This document shows, in pieces, positions 38,376 to 51,222 of a stretch of 64,000 bases of DNA (position 1 is the first letter of the stretch; every line of letters begins with the position of its first letter). A model generated the notes under the pieces. That model saw only the letters and a list, made by a program, of their open reading frames with translations, was not told the origin of the DNA and made no database searches. Made by a program: the position numbers and the translations under genes. Origin of the DNA: Candidatus Steffania adelgidicola (lineage in GTDB: Bacteria; Pseudomonadota; Gammaproteobacteria; Enterobacterales; Enterobacteriaceae); NCBI RefSeq assembly GCF_020541225.1, contig NZ_CP045889.1, positions 806,001 to 870,000 of the forward strand. The letters are read 5' to 3'.

Positions 38376-39209
38376 TGAGATATAGTGTTTTATAATCGAA
38401 AAAATCTTGTATACGAAACCACTTTATTATAATAAAAAAATATGATAAAAAATACTACAATGATCTGTATGCTACGGCGCTCTAGGTCTAGAACGCGCTC
38501 TTTTAAGTAAGAAAATTAATCATAACGCTAGCGAAATTTCATTAAATGCTCATTTATCTTGATGTATTTAGATTAAGGGTATATTAAAAACCTAGCAATA
38601 TACTGAGCACTACGCATGCATTTTTATATATAAGAAACTCTGATTTATTACATACCGAGTCATAAGTATCCACTTAAAGGTTTTCTTAACGTATTAAAAT
38701 TTTAAAAAAATACCAATAAATATTATCTTCCATTTAATATTTTAGTAAACTATCTTTTAAATAAAAAACTTTATCCATATTTTACTTTTTCTGATTAGTT
38801 TAATATCTGAGTTCAAACGTACATGTATTAATGAAGGTTAATCTTCAGTGTCATCTTAACATAGAAATATAGTTACCATATAGCATTTCCATACTAATCT
38901 AGGACTTAAAATTATCCCCCTCATCAAATCTAGACTTTCATAGTACGAACTCTGGGTATTTTTTCGCCAATGGATAATTCATGAACATCACATACCAAAG
39001 AAACAATAATAGAAATACAGACACACCGGGTTCCAAGTGCTCATACAGTATGAAACCTCATAATATCTAATTTCTTTCAAACCTTCAGCATCGTTATCTA
39101 TAGTATATTTTTATTTTTTATCATACTATCCACTCTATTTGAACATGGTTCTTTCGCCCTTGTATAGAGCGAATAGCTATGCTTTATACTTCTCTTCCCT
39201 CACCTATCG
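38376..39209. other. AT-rich spacer
   Basis: About 830 bases between two pseudogenes. No residual similarity was recognised. Confidence 0.55.
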
Positions 39210-42200
39210 ATACAAACCACTGCTTGTCACAGTGGCTGCGATAAAACTCAAGGCCAAGATTCATCTCGCTCTTCAGGATACCAGGAGTCAATGGCAGGAT
39301 GAAAGACTCGCTCGGGGGAGGGTATGATTAAAATGACGCATCCAGTATCACTGGACACTGCCGTAATAGCATTCGGTGAGGTGTTTGGGGATTAACTGAA
39401 TAGTCTTTCCGGTACTTTACCGTAGTTATCTACATGGCGCAAAGCGACCAGACCCGCATGTTCAATTGCAACTAGATGCCTTAAATCTCGCATTTCTATG
39501 AGAACCCCCAGCACGGCAAACAACGATGGAAATACGGGACCCCATATATACTGCAATAGCAGTATATACGCGATGTAACCTCTTCTAAACTAAACTTAAC
39601 CTTAAAAGTATTCGGACTTATTTCCTATAAAGCTCAGCCAGTATATCACTCTCCTAGAGTGCCAATATCAACATCGATACCACAATGTCCGGCAAATGCT
39701 ATTTCAGCTAGCCACACCAGTAAACCACCATCAGGTCGGTCATGATAGGCTAAGCAGCTTTCCTTCCAGCACCAGTTTCTGTATAGCTCGGAAAAAAGCA
39801 CCCAGTTAAGTGAAGTTACGTATATTAGAAGTTTTGTCTCCGACTTACTGGTTAACTTGCGCTAAAGTGCTACCCCCTACGGAGCCAGGTAACCCGCGCC
39901 AAGATCAAGAAATAGCACGAGATTATCACCACTAGACTGTAATCATTGCGGAATTACCGTAGCACAAATATCTTCCACGTAGACAAAATCATTAATCGCT
40001 ACCGAGAGCGGCGCAATCATTTCCCACTTCTATTCACCTTATTCCCAACTCGTTTCTATTGACATAAAATCTTTCTCTACTGGAATGTTAATTCCAAAGT
40101 TAGGAAGAGCGCCTGGCCAAACACCTTCAGTGCCTAATAAATCGCAACATCGTCCCATGGATAAACGACAGCAACTACCTCGTGAGCAGAGAGTATTACC
40201 CCGATTAATATCACCAATGTGTGTAGCGGCTAAATTAGTCAACGCCCCACCTACGGCGGACAGTCAGAAGCAGCAAGGTTTAACAGCGCCAGAGTCGACT
40301 GCTCGCCAATCGACATCACCTCACCCTAATAGCTATTATCAAAGTTAATGATCATAAAGGCAGAGTTAGATAACTCGTACTTGACAGGGGCCGGATATCT
40401 AAACACGCTCCATCATTCCAATAACAGTCCGATTATTAATAATAATGAAAAAGGTTTGTAAATCCATTACTGGTACATGTAATACCCGGTAAATTTCCTT
40501 AGTAAGTGTACATATAATCACTATTTAATTTATGTCCATTAGATTGCAGGGTAATAGTCTCCCGTAACATTTTCGGCCTCTTTCCAAACACAGCATCCAG
40601 AGGAAAGCAATCGGTCGGTTTCCGACCCTCTTATGCTCCAATTCAAGATTTCACTCCTGTATTACTTCATCCACTACCGCATAAAACACGCAATTACATT
40701 GATAAATAACATTAAATTTCGCCACTGTTTCAGGTAAAACTGCTATAGCATAACGCTATTGAGATTTAATATATGACTTAGTGAACCAATTTCTAGTTCG
40801 TCATTGCAGATTTTCTGCAGTTGGAAGCGACCACAACTACGGTAGCCATCACTGTTTAGCTCTAGCATTTGGTTAGATAGGCCCGCCAGCGTTTAGATCA
40901 TAGATAAAAGAATTGGATTCTTATCACCTAGTTGCCAGCACCGATCAATCACCTGCTGACAGGGAAGTTGCATCTCAGGGTTTGCACGCTAAACTGAGCC
41001 GAAATCTAGCATAACATCTGATTAACAAGCAGAATATCAACAATGCTTCACCTCTCCTAAAGTGGAGATCTCTGAACCACCGAGAAAAATTAGCTGAACG
41101 CCTACACTTAGTGGATTTTTCTCAATATATAATGCTCTTACATTATAGAGTCTACCGACTAGTATAACAGGTTTATAGTAGCAACGAAGCTCTAAACCAT
41201 TATGATCCCTCTACACGATCTTCATAGGTACGGCAATACCCGGTTAAAGCACGACGGCAAAATCGATTATTAAACATCGCTCCTCCCAAAATTCTATCAG
41301 CCATAATGTTTAGTGTGCTAACGATACTCTATAGACGTCCAAAATCTTCTTCTCAAGGTTATTTCAATCCCAGAATAGGTAGATCTAGATCGAAAAACAA
41401 ATCAGGCCCGCTTTTAGTTTGCCACTTCGGTCGATAGGATCTTCATCACAAATTTCACAACCAGATCCTCTGGTTACACGGGGAGAAGGAGAGATGGCGG
41501 TGGGATGATTATGAGCTTCTATCTTCATTAAAACATACGTCGTTTCTTGATAACATCATAGTATCCAGTCTTGACATCGCAAAAGCAAGGATCCACGGTT
41601 AATTCCTCAAATAGTGCAGCCTTCTCTTTATAAACGGATAAAACATATTCCAGTGTTTTCTGAAATGTGTTTTGATCATGTTAAATAGCAGTTTCACCTC
41701 GGGCTGACCATCAATTATCCAGTAGGCATTGCATCTTGTATGCCAACAGTGCTCGAAGTTGGTTTGAGCAAACATGTATAGCCTTATATCACTCGATTTG
41801 CGTCCTAAATAGGTAAGTATTTCAAAAAGATAGTCTATCTTATCCTAATCTAACGCCAAACTCTATACGATATTCGCTGCTTATAGCAGCCTACGTCTTT
41901 TACCAATTACGTCTACAAGGATTGCCGGCAACGGCAAATTCTGAGCAAATAAAACATGCGCATTCTCAACATTGTTGAAGACTGTCGCTATCATACGATC
42001 ATATAGAAGAATCGAGCGCTACTTCCACCATACCTCATTCAAGTGAGGTGCCTGAATATTAAAAGGAAACACTACGATTTAGAAGCCTTACCTGAGACAA
42101 CCCATAATTATGGATAATAATCAGTTGCCTTCCACGCTTAAGAAGACTGTTTACCCAGATGTGACGTTACCCGAAACAAATTCTTATTCAACTGCTATTC

Positions 42201-42398
42201 CATAAGAGAATGACCATATTTCAAGAAGACTTGAAGCCGTCTCGAGGCATTATTTTCAAGCCCAACACTACGATCGGCAAAGTAAACATATTCAGAATAA
42301 ATATTGCTGACCGAAAAACGGGTATCCTAACACCGGGCTAGCAGCTTATGAAGCTGAAATGTGAATAAAGCAGGAAAACTGATTTACCATATTAATAG
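39210..42398 (-). pseudogene. purL: purL pseudogene (phosphoribosylformylglycinamidine synthase)
   Basis: Remnant of FGAM synthetase, 1295 aa in E. coli, here spread over about 3.2 kb in all minus-strand frames. Recognisable pieces in 5' to 3' order of the gene: HKLLAR, NIYSEYVYFADR and VFLKYGHSL at 42200-42360; [12 protein letters not shown] and WIIDGQP at about 41700-41780; the [16 protein letters not shown]-like and YRTYED segments at about 41230-41300; TNLAATHIGDI and PNFGINIPVEKDFMSIET at 40050-40240; [28 protein letters not shown] and PSPERVFHPAIDSWYPEE at 39250-39470. Many stops and frameshifts intervene. It is shorter than the intact gene, so internal deletions are likely. The segment is less AT-rich than its surroundings, consistent with fairly recent decay. 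Confidence 0.93.
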
Positions 42399-44729
42399 AT
42401 CTCTCTTCCTTAAAAAAATAATCGAGGTGTATGATAAAACCATTTATTAGTTTTGATAAAAAAGAAAACGGATTATAACTTGAATGTATTAGTGTAATAT
42501 TGTTTATTTTAATAAGAATAAAATAAAACAAATTAACTCAAATTCTATTCCTTCCTCACAACAACCGAATAACTTATAAAACGATCTTTTTTAAATTCAA
42601 GAACCAATACGGGATAAGACTATCCAATCAGTCTATAACCATATTTCATTTAGAAAATCTAAATAATAATCAATTTATTCTTCTGTTTTCTTATGAATTT
42701 TTAGAACAAGAATAAGTGGGTCTTTTATAGAATACAAATAGGTATTGTAAATATCGCTTAAAACCGGCTATTTTTTATTAATATCATTGTAGGATAAGGT
42801 GGGGCATCATTACAGATGCGTTTTTAAGAGATTTCTAAATGAACTTTTCAGAAATATCAAAACGATTTTACTTTTTTCTTAAAGAGAACTATCTTGTTTA
42901 AGATTTTTTCTTATAACTTGTTATATATATTTTACTAGGATGTGATTAGTTATTCTGGAATAATATTTTCTATTTAATTTAGATGATATAAAAACATCAG
43001 TCATCCATTTTCATATATCCAGGTACATCATTTACTTACTACATATTTGTCACCCGAACATTATATAAATCCTCGTCGCCGAGTTTTATTTCTGCAAATA
43101 TTTCTTTTAAAGAATAGAAGATCAGGATGCATATTGCATTATGGAGATCTTTATGTAGAGGAAAATATCGATACACTGCTAAATTTGTATTAGAAATGAT
43201 AATTTAATAAGAGAATTATCTATAAGATAAAGATCTTATCTTTAGTTGTGTTTAGTACCTATAAGCGTTCGATTTTAATTCAGACCGTATAAACATACAG
43301 AAAGGCAAAATATATTCATGTATCTTAATATCATCAGGTGATAACTATACTGGTTTGAAATATAAATTTCATATCGTTTCCACATAATAGAAGTAGTTTA
43401 CTTTTATAAATAGCACCTCAAAATTTTTTAAATCATCAACTTTTATCAAAATATAGTGCTCATTTTTACTAGGATGTTCAATAGTCAGTTGACTATCTTG
43501 CAGCTAGTACATCAGTTTCGGATTCTATTTTAGACAAACGTAGATCGAACCAATTATTATCCGAGGACTTTCCGAAAAGCATGTAATTACTCTAGAAAAC
43601 CTTACTCATTATACAAACATTATATTTAAGCACTCATCATAAAAATCAAATACTTAGTATATAGAGTATGTTCCTAAATATTTACCAGATCCGCTGGTTA
43701 TGCTATAAAATATATATCCAAAAAGAAAAAGAGATAGTCTATATGGTGCATACACCCTATTTTTAGTCTTTAATTCCAGAATTAAACAGCAATCTCCTAG
43801 CTATAATATCCCTAAAACCAGATTAACATATTGAGAAAGTCAAGAACTAGCATCAAAATTAGCTAAACGTGATGGGCGTTTAGCGCTAATTATTTCTTTA
43901 TAAGAAAAAGTTATATTTTTCAGGATCCCTAGAGTGCTATGTCAATGATTTTCAGATAATACCTGTCTTCTACTTAGGAGAAATATATTGATGAGCACTT
44001 CACGGTAACTCTTTGATCCGATAATTAAATTCCCAGAATTTAACATACATTTCGGATGTTGCATGAAACTCAAAGAGCCCTTTATATTTATTGTATCGAT
44101 TGTTAATTTGATTTTTTAAAAAAAGATACAACCCATCGATTTTCAAATGTGTATCGATATAAGAAAAGTCATATTTTTTATTTAATATCTTTAGATAGTA
44201 TTTCATATTCGATTATAGTGAGCGGAATTGTCGTTAAAATATAGACTTATATAAATTCATGATTAACAGATAAAGATCACGGAAAACGAGCAATCATTGT
44301 TTTAAAAACAACCCAAATAATATATTGCATAATTGACAAATCGTTATTGTACGACTTCCATCATATGTAGTTAAACTGAGTCAAGGACGAGTCTCCTAAT
44401 TGAAATCATACTTCTAAAATGGAGAATTCTGAGTATTTATCTACCTAGCGCGATCTTGTCTAGAATATTTTTCTTAAACATATCCTTCAAGAGGCATCTT
44501 TCTATACGCCCGCCTCAGAGAGGCGAACCCCATATAGCGATTAAAAAGCAAGGAATTCCCGCATACTCAAATTATACTCTAGAAGTTATCGAGCTGATTA
44601 TTTTATTGATTATAAAAATTTGGAAAAATTAATATTTTTATCTATCTGGACGATGACTGATATAGAATCAATAAAATAAATACACCCGCGTTGAGATGAC
44701 GGGTGTCATCGAAGATGGGGGTAACAGAA
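42399..44729. other. 2.3-kb AT-rich spacer
   Basis: Stops in all frames. An imperfect hairpin (AATTAG-CTAAACG / CGTTTAGCGCTAATT, two-base bulge) lies near 43859-43894. Short open frames at 42346-42531 and 44000-44206 (minus) are Lys/Ile/Asn-rich with no recognisable family. Confidence 0.55.
44682..44706 (-). terminator. Probable bssS terminator
   Basis: A 7-bp GC-rich stem ACACCCG / CGGGTGT with an 11-base loop lies just past the bssS stop. On the minus strand it runs into ATTTATTTTATT, a weak T-rich tail. Confidence 0.6.
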
Positions 44730-44978
44730 CTAATGCTTATGGTAATCCAGGCGTTCTGTTGATTCTATTTTAGCGATACCAGCTTCAAGAATAGAAATCA
44801 ACTGCTTAGCAATATCCGTTGTTAGCCATAACGTCCGGTCAACTTCTGCGTCTACAGTGGCCTGGTTAGGGGAATTCACATAATGTAGGCGAATCATTAT
44901 GGCATCGTAGGCATCTACAGTACTAATTTCCCAACCGACCAACGGGTGTGTATGAATAATTTCGTTTTTTCTGTCCAT
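44730..44978 (-). CDS. bssS: BssS family biofilm regulatory protein
   Basis: Small protein that in E. coli influences biofilm formation and indole/AI-2 related signalling; the biochemical role is unclear. It is 82 aa (E. coli 84). The N-terminal HTHPLVGWEISTVDAYDAIM and the C-terminal LWLTTDIAKQLISILEAGIAKIES are nearly identical to the family; the middle loop is shorter. The gene is intact with its own probable terminator. It is isolated by more than 1.4 kb of decayed DNA on each side; dinI and pyrC, its E. coli neighbours, are not seen. Confidence 0.93.
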   Translation of the reverse strand: MDRKNEIIHTHPLVGWEISTVDAYDAIMIRLHYVNSPNQATVDAEVDRTLWLTTDIAKQLISILEAGIAKIESTERLDYHKH

Positions 44979-46476
44979 ATATACCCCTTTTCTGACTCGT
45001 TGTGATTTGAGTGACTATGAGGTTCTTGTATCTCTTGGTGCGCAGGTTGTACCTGATACCCGCATTTAAAATAATTTTTGCAATTAAAAACCTCCTACAC
45101 AAGATGTGAGCGCTCTAACAATCATATAAATCTTCGCTATTCCGTTTTTTATAAAAACCGCTATATGAAATCAAAAGATTTCATCAAACTAGTATCGATA
45201 AATAACGTGATTTTATCATTCCATATGCATGGAAAACAGACAACTTATGACATGTAAAATATCTTTGACTATCGTATGTAACATTGAGTTCAGAGTTAAA
45301 GAAGATCTAGATAATGACTCTCAATGATCCCATTGCTAATGAACCTCAATAGGTAATTGTACTAATTCAGCTTACTGCTATATTTTGCTTCAATCAGTTT
45401 ATGCAGCAGTGCACTTGCATACATATCTCTATCTAAATTGGAAAATAAGTAAGTCTTTCTCTTTATTGTTTAATAAAATTCATTATGTCTATCAGCGCAG
45501 ATCTGATATCGATCTATCTCACTTTTCCGCCAGATAACGCTTATCTTCGCGACTTTTTCTTCTAGAAGAACTGAGGTCAGAAAAATTCTCTATCCCCTAT
45601 ACTCCCTGGAAATTCTGAATTTGTAATGGAACTTGCTTTATATAAGAGTGGAATGTTTGAAAATTTATTATCAATATTGAATATATAGCCGATAAATTTT
45701 TTATCTGTTCAGAAGAACAGCACTAAATTAAGCACGACCAACAAGCAAAACACAACTATAAGTATTTGAGAATCTAGATTCTGTTTTCAGTCTATCTGAT
45801 CTAATAAAAAATCAATAGTTTAACTATATCTTCTTGGTCTTAACCTCGGGATCCTTTAGCTATATTTAATAGAAAATTTTTTACATGAAGACTACTAAAT
45901 GAGTAGGGACCTATCGATAAAAACAGTGATAAAATTGGAGGCGCTATAGCTAAACTGGATAGAATTACAAAATAATTTCTTCTATAAGAAATTATTAGAT
46001 AAATAAAAATCCTTCTTTTTATGCTTTATAAGCATAAGGGTATAGGGAAATATAAATTTAACCACCTACCTAAATAAATTAACATCAATCCTCTTTTAAA
46101 CTAGAAAAAGATTTCTAAATACAAAGCATATAGTCTATTAATTAGGATATTTAAAATTGATGCATAGGTGGCATATATCAGTGGATAAAGAGAGTGTGAT
46201 TACCTTGTCACGCTATAGTAAATAGCGTACTTTAACGAAAGTTAATAAAAACACTTTGCCAGATTTAACGTAAATTATTCAATACATACCCGCTTGTTAA
46301 GAAAGCCAGTGAAGGTCTCATAGAGACCTTTAATTCTGGAACCATGGATGTCCGAATAAAATTACCATAACTTATTGTTATAAAATTTTTTTCTCTACGA
46401 TACTTCTCGTGAGCTATCCTGAATAAATTAAAAAAAGGACTCATGGGCATGCAATGATATTGGTTGTAAAAATTCA
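44979..46476. other. 1.5-kb spacer
   Basis: AT-rich with no gene recognised. A minus-strand open stretch of about 80 codons at 46265-46513 adjoins yibN but has no similarity to grxC or secB, the usual downstream genes. Confidence 0.55.
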
Positions 46477-46905
46477 TTAACTTCGTATAAGTGGTAAGTT
46501 TTCCATATTCCACCCAAATATACCTTTTTTTAGCACATAAACTAGTGAAAATTCAGCTTGAATCAGGTATTTTGCCGAGTTACGTGAACTGCTACCACTT
46601 GAGCACACAAGAATTACCGGTTTACTCTTGGCTGTCTGTAGCTCACCTAAATTTCCGGATTTAATATCTTCTTCAGAAAGATTTAAGCTATTTACAATAT
46701 GTCCCTTATGATAAGCTTTCCGATTTCGAAGATCAACGATTACTGCTTCTTTCTTATTTATTAATTGAATAGCCTCACTTCTTTCGATTATATGAATCTT
46801 GGAGAACCGATTTTGGAAAGTAGTAAAAATTAGAGTACTCAACAACACTATCCACCCTAAACTCAATATCAGATGATTATCAATGAAGCTAATAAATTCT
46901 GGCAT
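46477..46905 (-). CDS. yibN: Membrane-anchored rhodanese-like protein YibN
   Basis: Single-domain rhodanese with an N-terminal membrane anchor; its physiological role is not settled. It is 142 aa (E. coli 143). A hydrophobic segment LILSLGWIVLLSTLIFTTF lies at residues 12-30, then the rhodanese fold (AVIVDLRNRKAYHKGHIVNS). The active loop is CSSGSSSR starting at Cys101, which fits the canonical Cys-x-x-Gly loop of sulfurtransferases. The C-terminus GIFGWNMENLPLIRS is complete. In E. coli it precedes grxC-secB; those are not recognisable downstream. Confidence 0.9.
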   Translation of the reverse strand: MPEFISFIDNHLILSLGWIVLLSTLIFTTFQNRFSKIHIIERSEAIQLINKKEAVIVDLRNRKAYHKGHIVNSLNLSEEDIKSGNLGELQTAKSKPVILVCSSGSSSRNSAKYLIQAEFSLVYVLKKGIFGWNMENLPLIRS

Positions 46906-48305
46906 GGGATGAAAAGACTCCTAAATTAGTAATTATCCTAATGTTCATAGCATCAAGGATACCGTATGTCATAAAAATAGCCAAATATAGCTCACGATCT
47001 TCGTTTTGATAAAATTTTGTAGTCTGAAAAACGAGTGGCTATATCGCAACAGATATTTGACCTTTATTTCTCTTCTCAGATATAGCAACGTTAATGATCA
47101 TCTAGATCTTAATTTAAATTTATCCATTATGTATCACTGCTTGATACCATTTTTTAGATCGAGAAAAATGTAGTTTAGACAATTTTAAATCTTCTTATCA
47201 AATCTTTATCTACATGATACATATGTAGCTCATTATATTAGTGTGTCATGCTTACTTTCAGTAACAAAAATATATCTCGCGGAAAGATTAATATAAATTA
47301 AAGTTCTCTCCCACATCTTATCCCTTGTTGAATTAAACTAATTTTTAAAATTAAAGATCATATCTTTTAAATCATTATGATATATAACATTATTATATGT
47401 TAAATAAATGTTGAAAACAGGATATTATATTAAAATAATACCTTTTATCGGTAGGAAACCATCATTTATACAATCCAAGTGGCATTTAAGCATAAATAAT
47501 AAATGCACATGGATCACAGTAAGTGTAGCCAGTATGTATCAAAAGCTCAATGACATTTAAACGTCATGATTTTAGATTACAAAGGATATAAACAGTCTCG
47601 CAACCTCACTAATAAAGATAGTGACTTCAGTTTATTTTATTTAAAAATACACTATATGTATAGTATTCACTTTTTATCCTAATACTTTCTGAAAATCTGG
47701 ATTTGTAATCATTCTTCTGTGTTTTTGAAAGTTGCTGTTCCATACATTATCAATATTGATTATCTGTTTGAATTCTATAAATCATACAATGAACATCCGT
47801 GATAAATATAAAGAATAATATTTATTACGATATGGTCAAACTAGGCTTTATCTAACAATTAATCCCAAAATCGCTTACCAATCGGTAATTTATATACATA
47901 AACGTCTTGCTGAAAATGATCTTCTTTAAGAAAGTCTAAAAGTTTTAAAAATACTATTAAAGAATATATAGTCACATTCTATCATCAATAGTTCTGAATC
48001 TGCATCAAAGATTAGTACACAATGAAATCTGATTTTGTTTAAATATATGTGATTGTTACGATCAATGACATACTCCTAATCCTAAAATAATTTAAAATTA
48101 TTTTAGACTTGAGAAGTTGTAAGTCAAAAGGTACACTACGCTACATTCACAGTCTTAAATATAAGAGCATGCGATATCTCTTTCCACACAAGGTCTCTGA
48201 TAAATCACTTGTTAGTGAACACGGTTAGAAGAAAATCTCAAGTTAAACGAGGCAACCAGCATCATGTATTTATGCGCGAACTGATTTCATTTTTGGAGAA
48301 GCAAC
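46906..48305. other. 1.4-kb spacer upstream of rpmB
   Basis: AT-rich, nothing recognised. The last stretch presumably contains the rpmB promoter, but I cannot point to it reliably. Confidence 0.55.
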
Positions 48306-48542
48306 ATGTCCCGAGTCTGCCAAGTGACTGGCAAGCGCCCAGTGAGTGGTAATAACCGTTCTCACGCAATGAATGCAACAAAACGTCGTTTTCTACCTAA
48401 TCTACACTTTCACCGTTTTTGGCTTGAGAGAGAGAAACGCTTTATCACTCTGCGTGTCTCTGCTAAAGGTATGCGTCTCATTGATAAGAAGGGAATCGAA
48501 GCGGTTTTGACCGATCTTCGTATCCGCGGTGAGAAATATTAA
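48306..48542 (+). CDS. rpmB: 50S ribosomal protein L28
   Basis: Large-subunit protein. It is 78 aa, identical in length to E. coli L28, starting [21 protein letters not shown] and continuing [36 protein letters not shown] ribosome binding site lies just before the ATG. rpmG follows after 11 bases, the conserved rpmBG operon. Confidence 0.97.
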   Translation: MSRVCQVTGKRPVSGNNRSHAMNATKRRFLPNLHFHRFWLEREKRFITLRVSAKGMRLIDKKGIEAVLTDLRIRGEKY

Positions 48543-48553
48543 GGAATTACATC

Positions 48554-48721
48554 ATGGCTAAAAGTATTCGCGAGAAGATTAAACTAGTTTCTTCAGCTGA
48601 TACTGGTCACTTCTATACCAGTACGAAGAACAAGCGCACTAAACCCGAAAAAATAGAATTAATGAAATTTGATCCAGTAATACGCAAACATGTTCTTTAT
48701 AAAGAAGCTAAAATCAAATAG
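48554..48721 (+). CDS. rpmG: 50S ribosomal protein L33
   Basis: 55-aa large-subunit protein reading [20 protein letters not shown] at the start and [20 protein letters not shown] at the end, full length. It lacks the zinc-binding CxxC pairs, so it is the zinc-free form usual in Enterobacterales. An AAGGAATT lies before the ATG. mutM, which follows in E. coli, is absent. Confidence 0.97.
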   Translation: MAKSIREKIKLVSSADTGHFYTSTKNKRTKPEKIELMKFDPVIRKHVLYKEAKIK

Positions 48722-48839
48722 TTCTAGAGTTTTCTAGAAAACTTACCTCGTTTAGATTTTTATAGATTGCCTGGAGTCACAACAAAGATTTACTGAAAAT
48801 ATTTCATTTTCTAAATATAATTAGAGTTTTTATTGCTCT

Positions 48840-48858
48840 ACCGCGCTATAAGCGCGGT
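48840..48858 (+). terminator. Possible rpmBG terminator hairpin
   Basis: ACCGCGCT / AGCGCGGT-like 7- to 8-bp GC-rich stem with a minimal loop (ATA). No strong T-run follows, so this is tentative. Confidence 0.4.
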
Positions 48859-49688
48859 AATGTCTAAAACGTAGTAGAAGGAAATATTTGATTATAATTT
48901 ATATTAAACTATTGTGTAAACAATAAGTTTTTTTCTTGATTTCATACTTCTTTTAACACAGATCAAGATGATATGAAGCGTCTTAGATAAGACTAATCTT
49001 GCAATAGCAGTGTTATCGAAAATTTCAAAATACTCATTCAATGAGTCCACTTAGTTTCAGATATGACGAGGGATGTGATAGTAATATACTCCTTGAAATT
49101 ATTTATCGATATCTGATGAAACATATACATTAGCAAAATCTAGATTTTACAAAAAATAACAACCGATCAGGTTAGCCATCTATCTCAACAGTAAGAGACT
49201 ATCCTAAGGTTTTATTGGCGTATATGAACACATCTCATATCCATAACTAAAATCATGGGAAAATATAAAGATTTTTTTTAAAAGTTATTTTATTTTAATA
49301 AATTTATGGGTTGTGTCTTTTAGTTGACTACTTAATAGATTTTAAAAAATAAATTTCATGTATAATATATGCTTTTAAATAAAGCTTATTATAATACACG
49401 CGATTTTTTAGTCTTGAAACTAAATCGAAATTTAATGATTTCATTGTAACACTTCACTCAAAAAAAATACAGACGAATAATTTTTCTAAGTCTATAACAT
49501 AGTGATTAGTTATTATCTAGCTTGTGAATCCAAGCTATAGTAATACTACTATAGCCTCTTGGATCTTCTAGAAAAATATCATTGTAATCTATGTAAGATT
49601 ATTAGACAATATGACCCAATACATTTAAAAAAAGCCTATATTGAGGAGAATGTTTAAATTTATTATATCATTGATAATTTCGCTATAA

Positions 49689-49735
49689 ACTGCATCCTCT
49701 ATCTAAACACAATGTGTTTAGATAGAGGATGCAGT
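49689..49735. repeat. 47-bp palindrome (23-bp arms, 1-base centre)
   Basis: ACTGCATCCTCTATCTAAAC... and its exact reverse complement flank a single central A. It lies in gene-free spacer. There is no T-run on either side. Confidence 0.85.
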
Positions 49736-50373
49736 CGCTCTAGATTCATATAAACCATATAAATATACCTAACTTTTCATAGACATTATTAAAACTAAAG
49801 AATACTTCTTCAACAGAACACACCTGATAAAACATTCAAATAAAAAATCACCACACAATACCATTATTTTAATACAAATAATAATAGTGTGAATAATTTC
49901 TATTTATTGTATTTTTCTATTATTAAAACAGAGAGGTGAAATTATCACTTGCTCTTTAAAAACATCTTTACAATTAGAAAACTATAATAAAACACATAGA
50001 CTGTCTTGTTCCTTTAAAAACATACAACTCTATACAAACACGAATGCATTCCATCTGCTTAAAATGTAGATTTTAACACTATATAGACATGATAATCTAT
50101 ATCATCAAAATGAGTTTTATCAGTATAGAGGTAGCCAAACCGCCATGCAATGAATGAAAATTCATTGCTAGAGTGGAATATAAAAACTTGATAAGAGATT
50201 AGGATACATGCAGTAAAAAGAAACCAACTTTGCCAAAAATCTGGTACTGTAACCATCGCTTGTAAAAAGGACAGACAACAGGTAATAAATAGTCATCATG
50301 CAGAATTTCCATCTGCTTCGCCAGAAGCTTATTTTTTAAGACTGAATACGCTACACTATCTGTCACGTATCAT

Positions 50374-50448
50374 ATCCCTGTAGTTAAATGGATATAACAA
50401 GCCCCTCCTAAGGGCTAGTTACAGGTTCGATTCCTGTCGGGGATACCA
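50374..50448 (+). tRNA. argW: tRNA-Arg (anticodon CCU)
   Basis: 75-base tRNA including an encoded CCA. Acceptor ATCCCTG pairs with CGGGGAT (one G-U), the D-arm is AGTTAAATGGATATAAC as in E. coli argW, the anticodon stem AGCCC/GGGCT has loop CTCCTAA (anticodon CCT), and the T-arm is ACAGG-TTCGATT-CCTGT. Discriminator A. It is isolated in spacer. Confidence 0.96.
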
Positions 50449-51222
50449 TATCGATTTTTACATCTATAAAAATTCAGAGAGCAAATTTAACTCAATAAAT
50501 CATTATTAATATCCTCACTCATCTATTACATGAAAAATCGCTTATACATTATTACTTCCTGTTAAACAAGATAATCTGATAATTAAAATGATTAATATAA
50601 ATTCAAGATTTACTAATATCATCCTCTCTTCTAGATATTTTTTTCTTACTAGATGCTAACCTTACTTCATGTGATTTGGTAAATAGCATATATGTAAAAT
50701 ACATAAACCACTCTGTCAAATTCTTGAACACTCTTAACATTTTTTATAATCTTTCAATATGTTATTCCAGAAATATCACTCAATACTTTTAGGTTTCATG
50801 CCAATGTTTCATACACTTACTGCATAAAAATAACGACTATAACGGTAACCTCGAGATTTAAAAATGACAGTTATGTGAATTTTAAAACGCATCACAAAAA
50901 TCAAGTAATAAGGTTTACTCAAAATATTGGATGATGATCTTAACGATAAACCAGCAGACTTATAATTTCAGTGCTTGATAGTAAAAAAAAGCAGCAAGAA
51001 TCTTTTAAAATATCATATGAATAGATAAAATTAGGCTGCTGATGATAAATTAGTTAAATACTACACATATTGAACTTCAATATAATATATAAAGATTATT
51101 TAAAATATGTTTTAGTAATTTTCAATTAGATCTAAATTCATTATGAAATGAATCAGGCATTACAAGATTTATTTTTAGTGTGTACACTATATTTCATATA
51201 ACCTATATATAAAAGATTCATT
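50449..51222. other. AT-rich spacer
   Basis: About 775 bases between argW and the thiD pseudogene. Nothing recognised. Confidence 0.6.

Larger units (their letters stand above)
48722..50373. other. 1.65-kb spacer with a long palindrome
   Basis: AT-rich, no gene recognised. It contains the 47-base near-perfect palindrome at 49689-49735 and a short GC-rich inverted element (ACCGCGCTATAAGCGCGGT) at about 48840-48858, about 120 bases after rpmG, that may end the rpmBG transcript. Confidence 0.6.

Noticed and set aside
40085-40348. 87-codon plus-strand open frame
   Set aside because: It is the opposite strand of the purL pseudogene and has no family resemblance.
46265-46513. 82-codon minus-strand open frame overlapping the end of yibN
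   Set aside because: No similarity to grxC or secB, and it overlaps an established gene in another frame.
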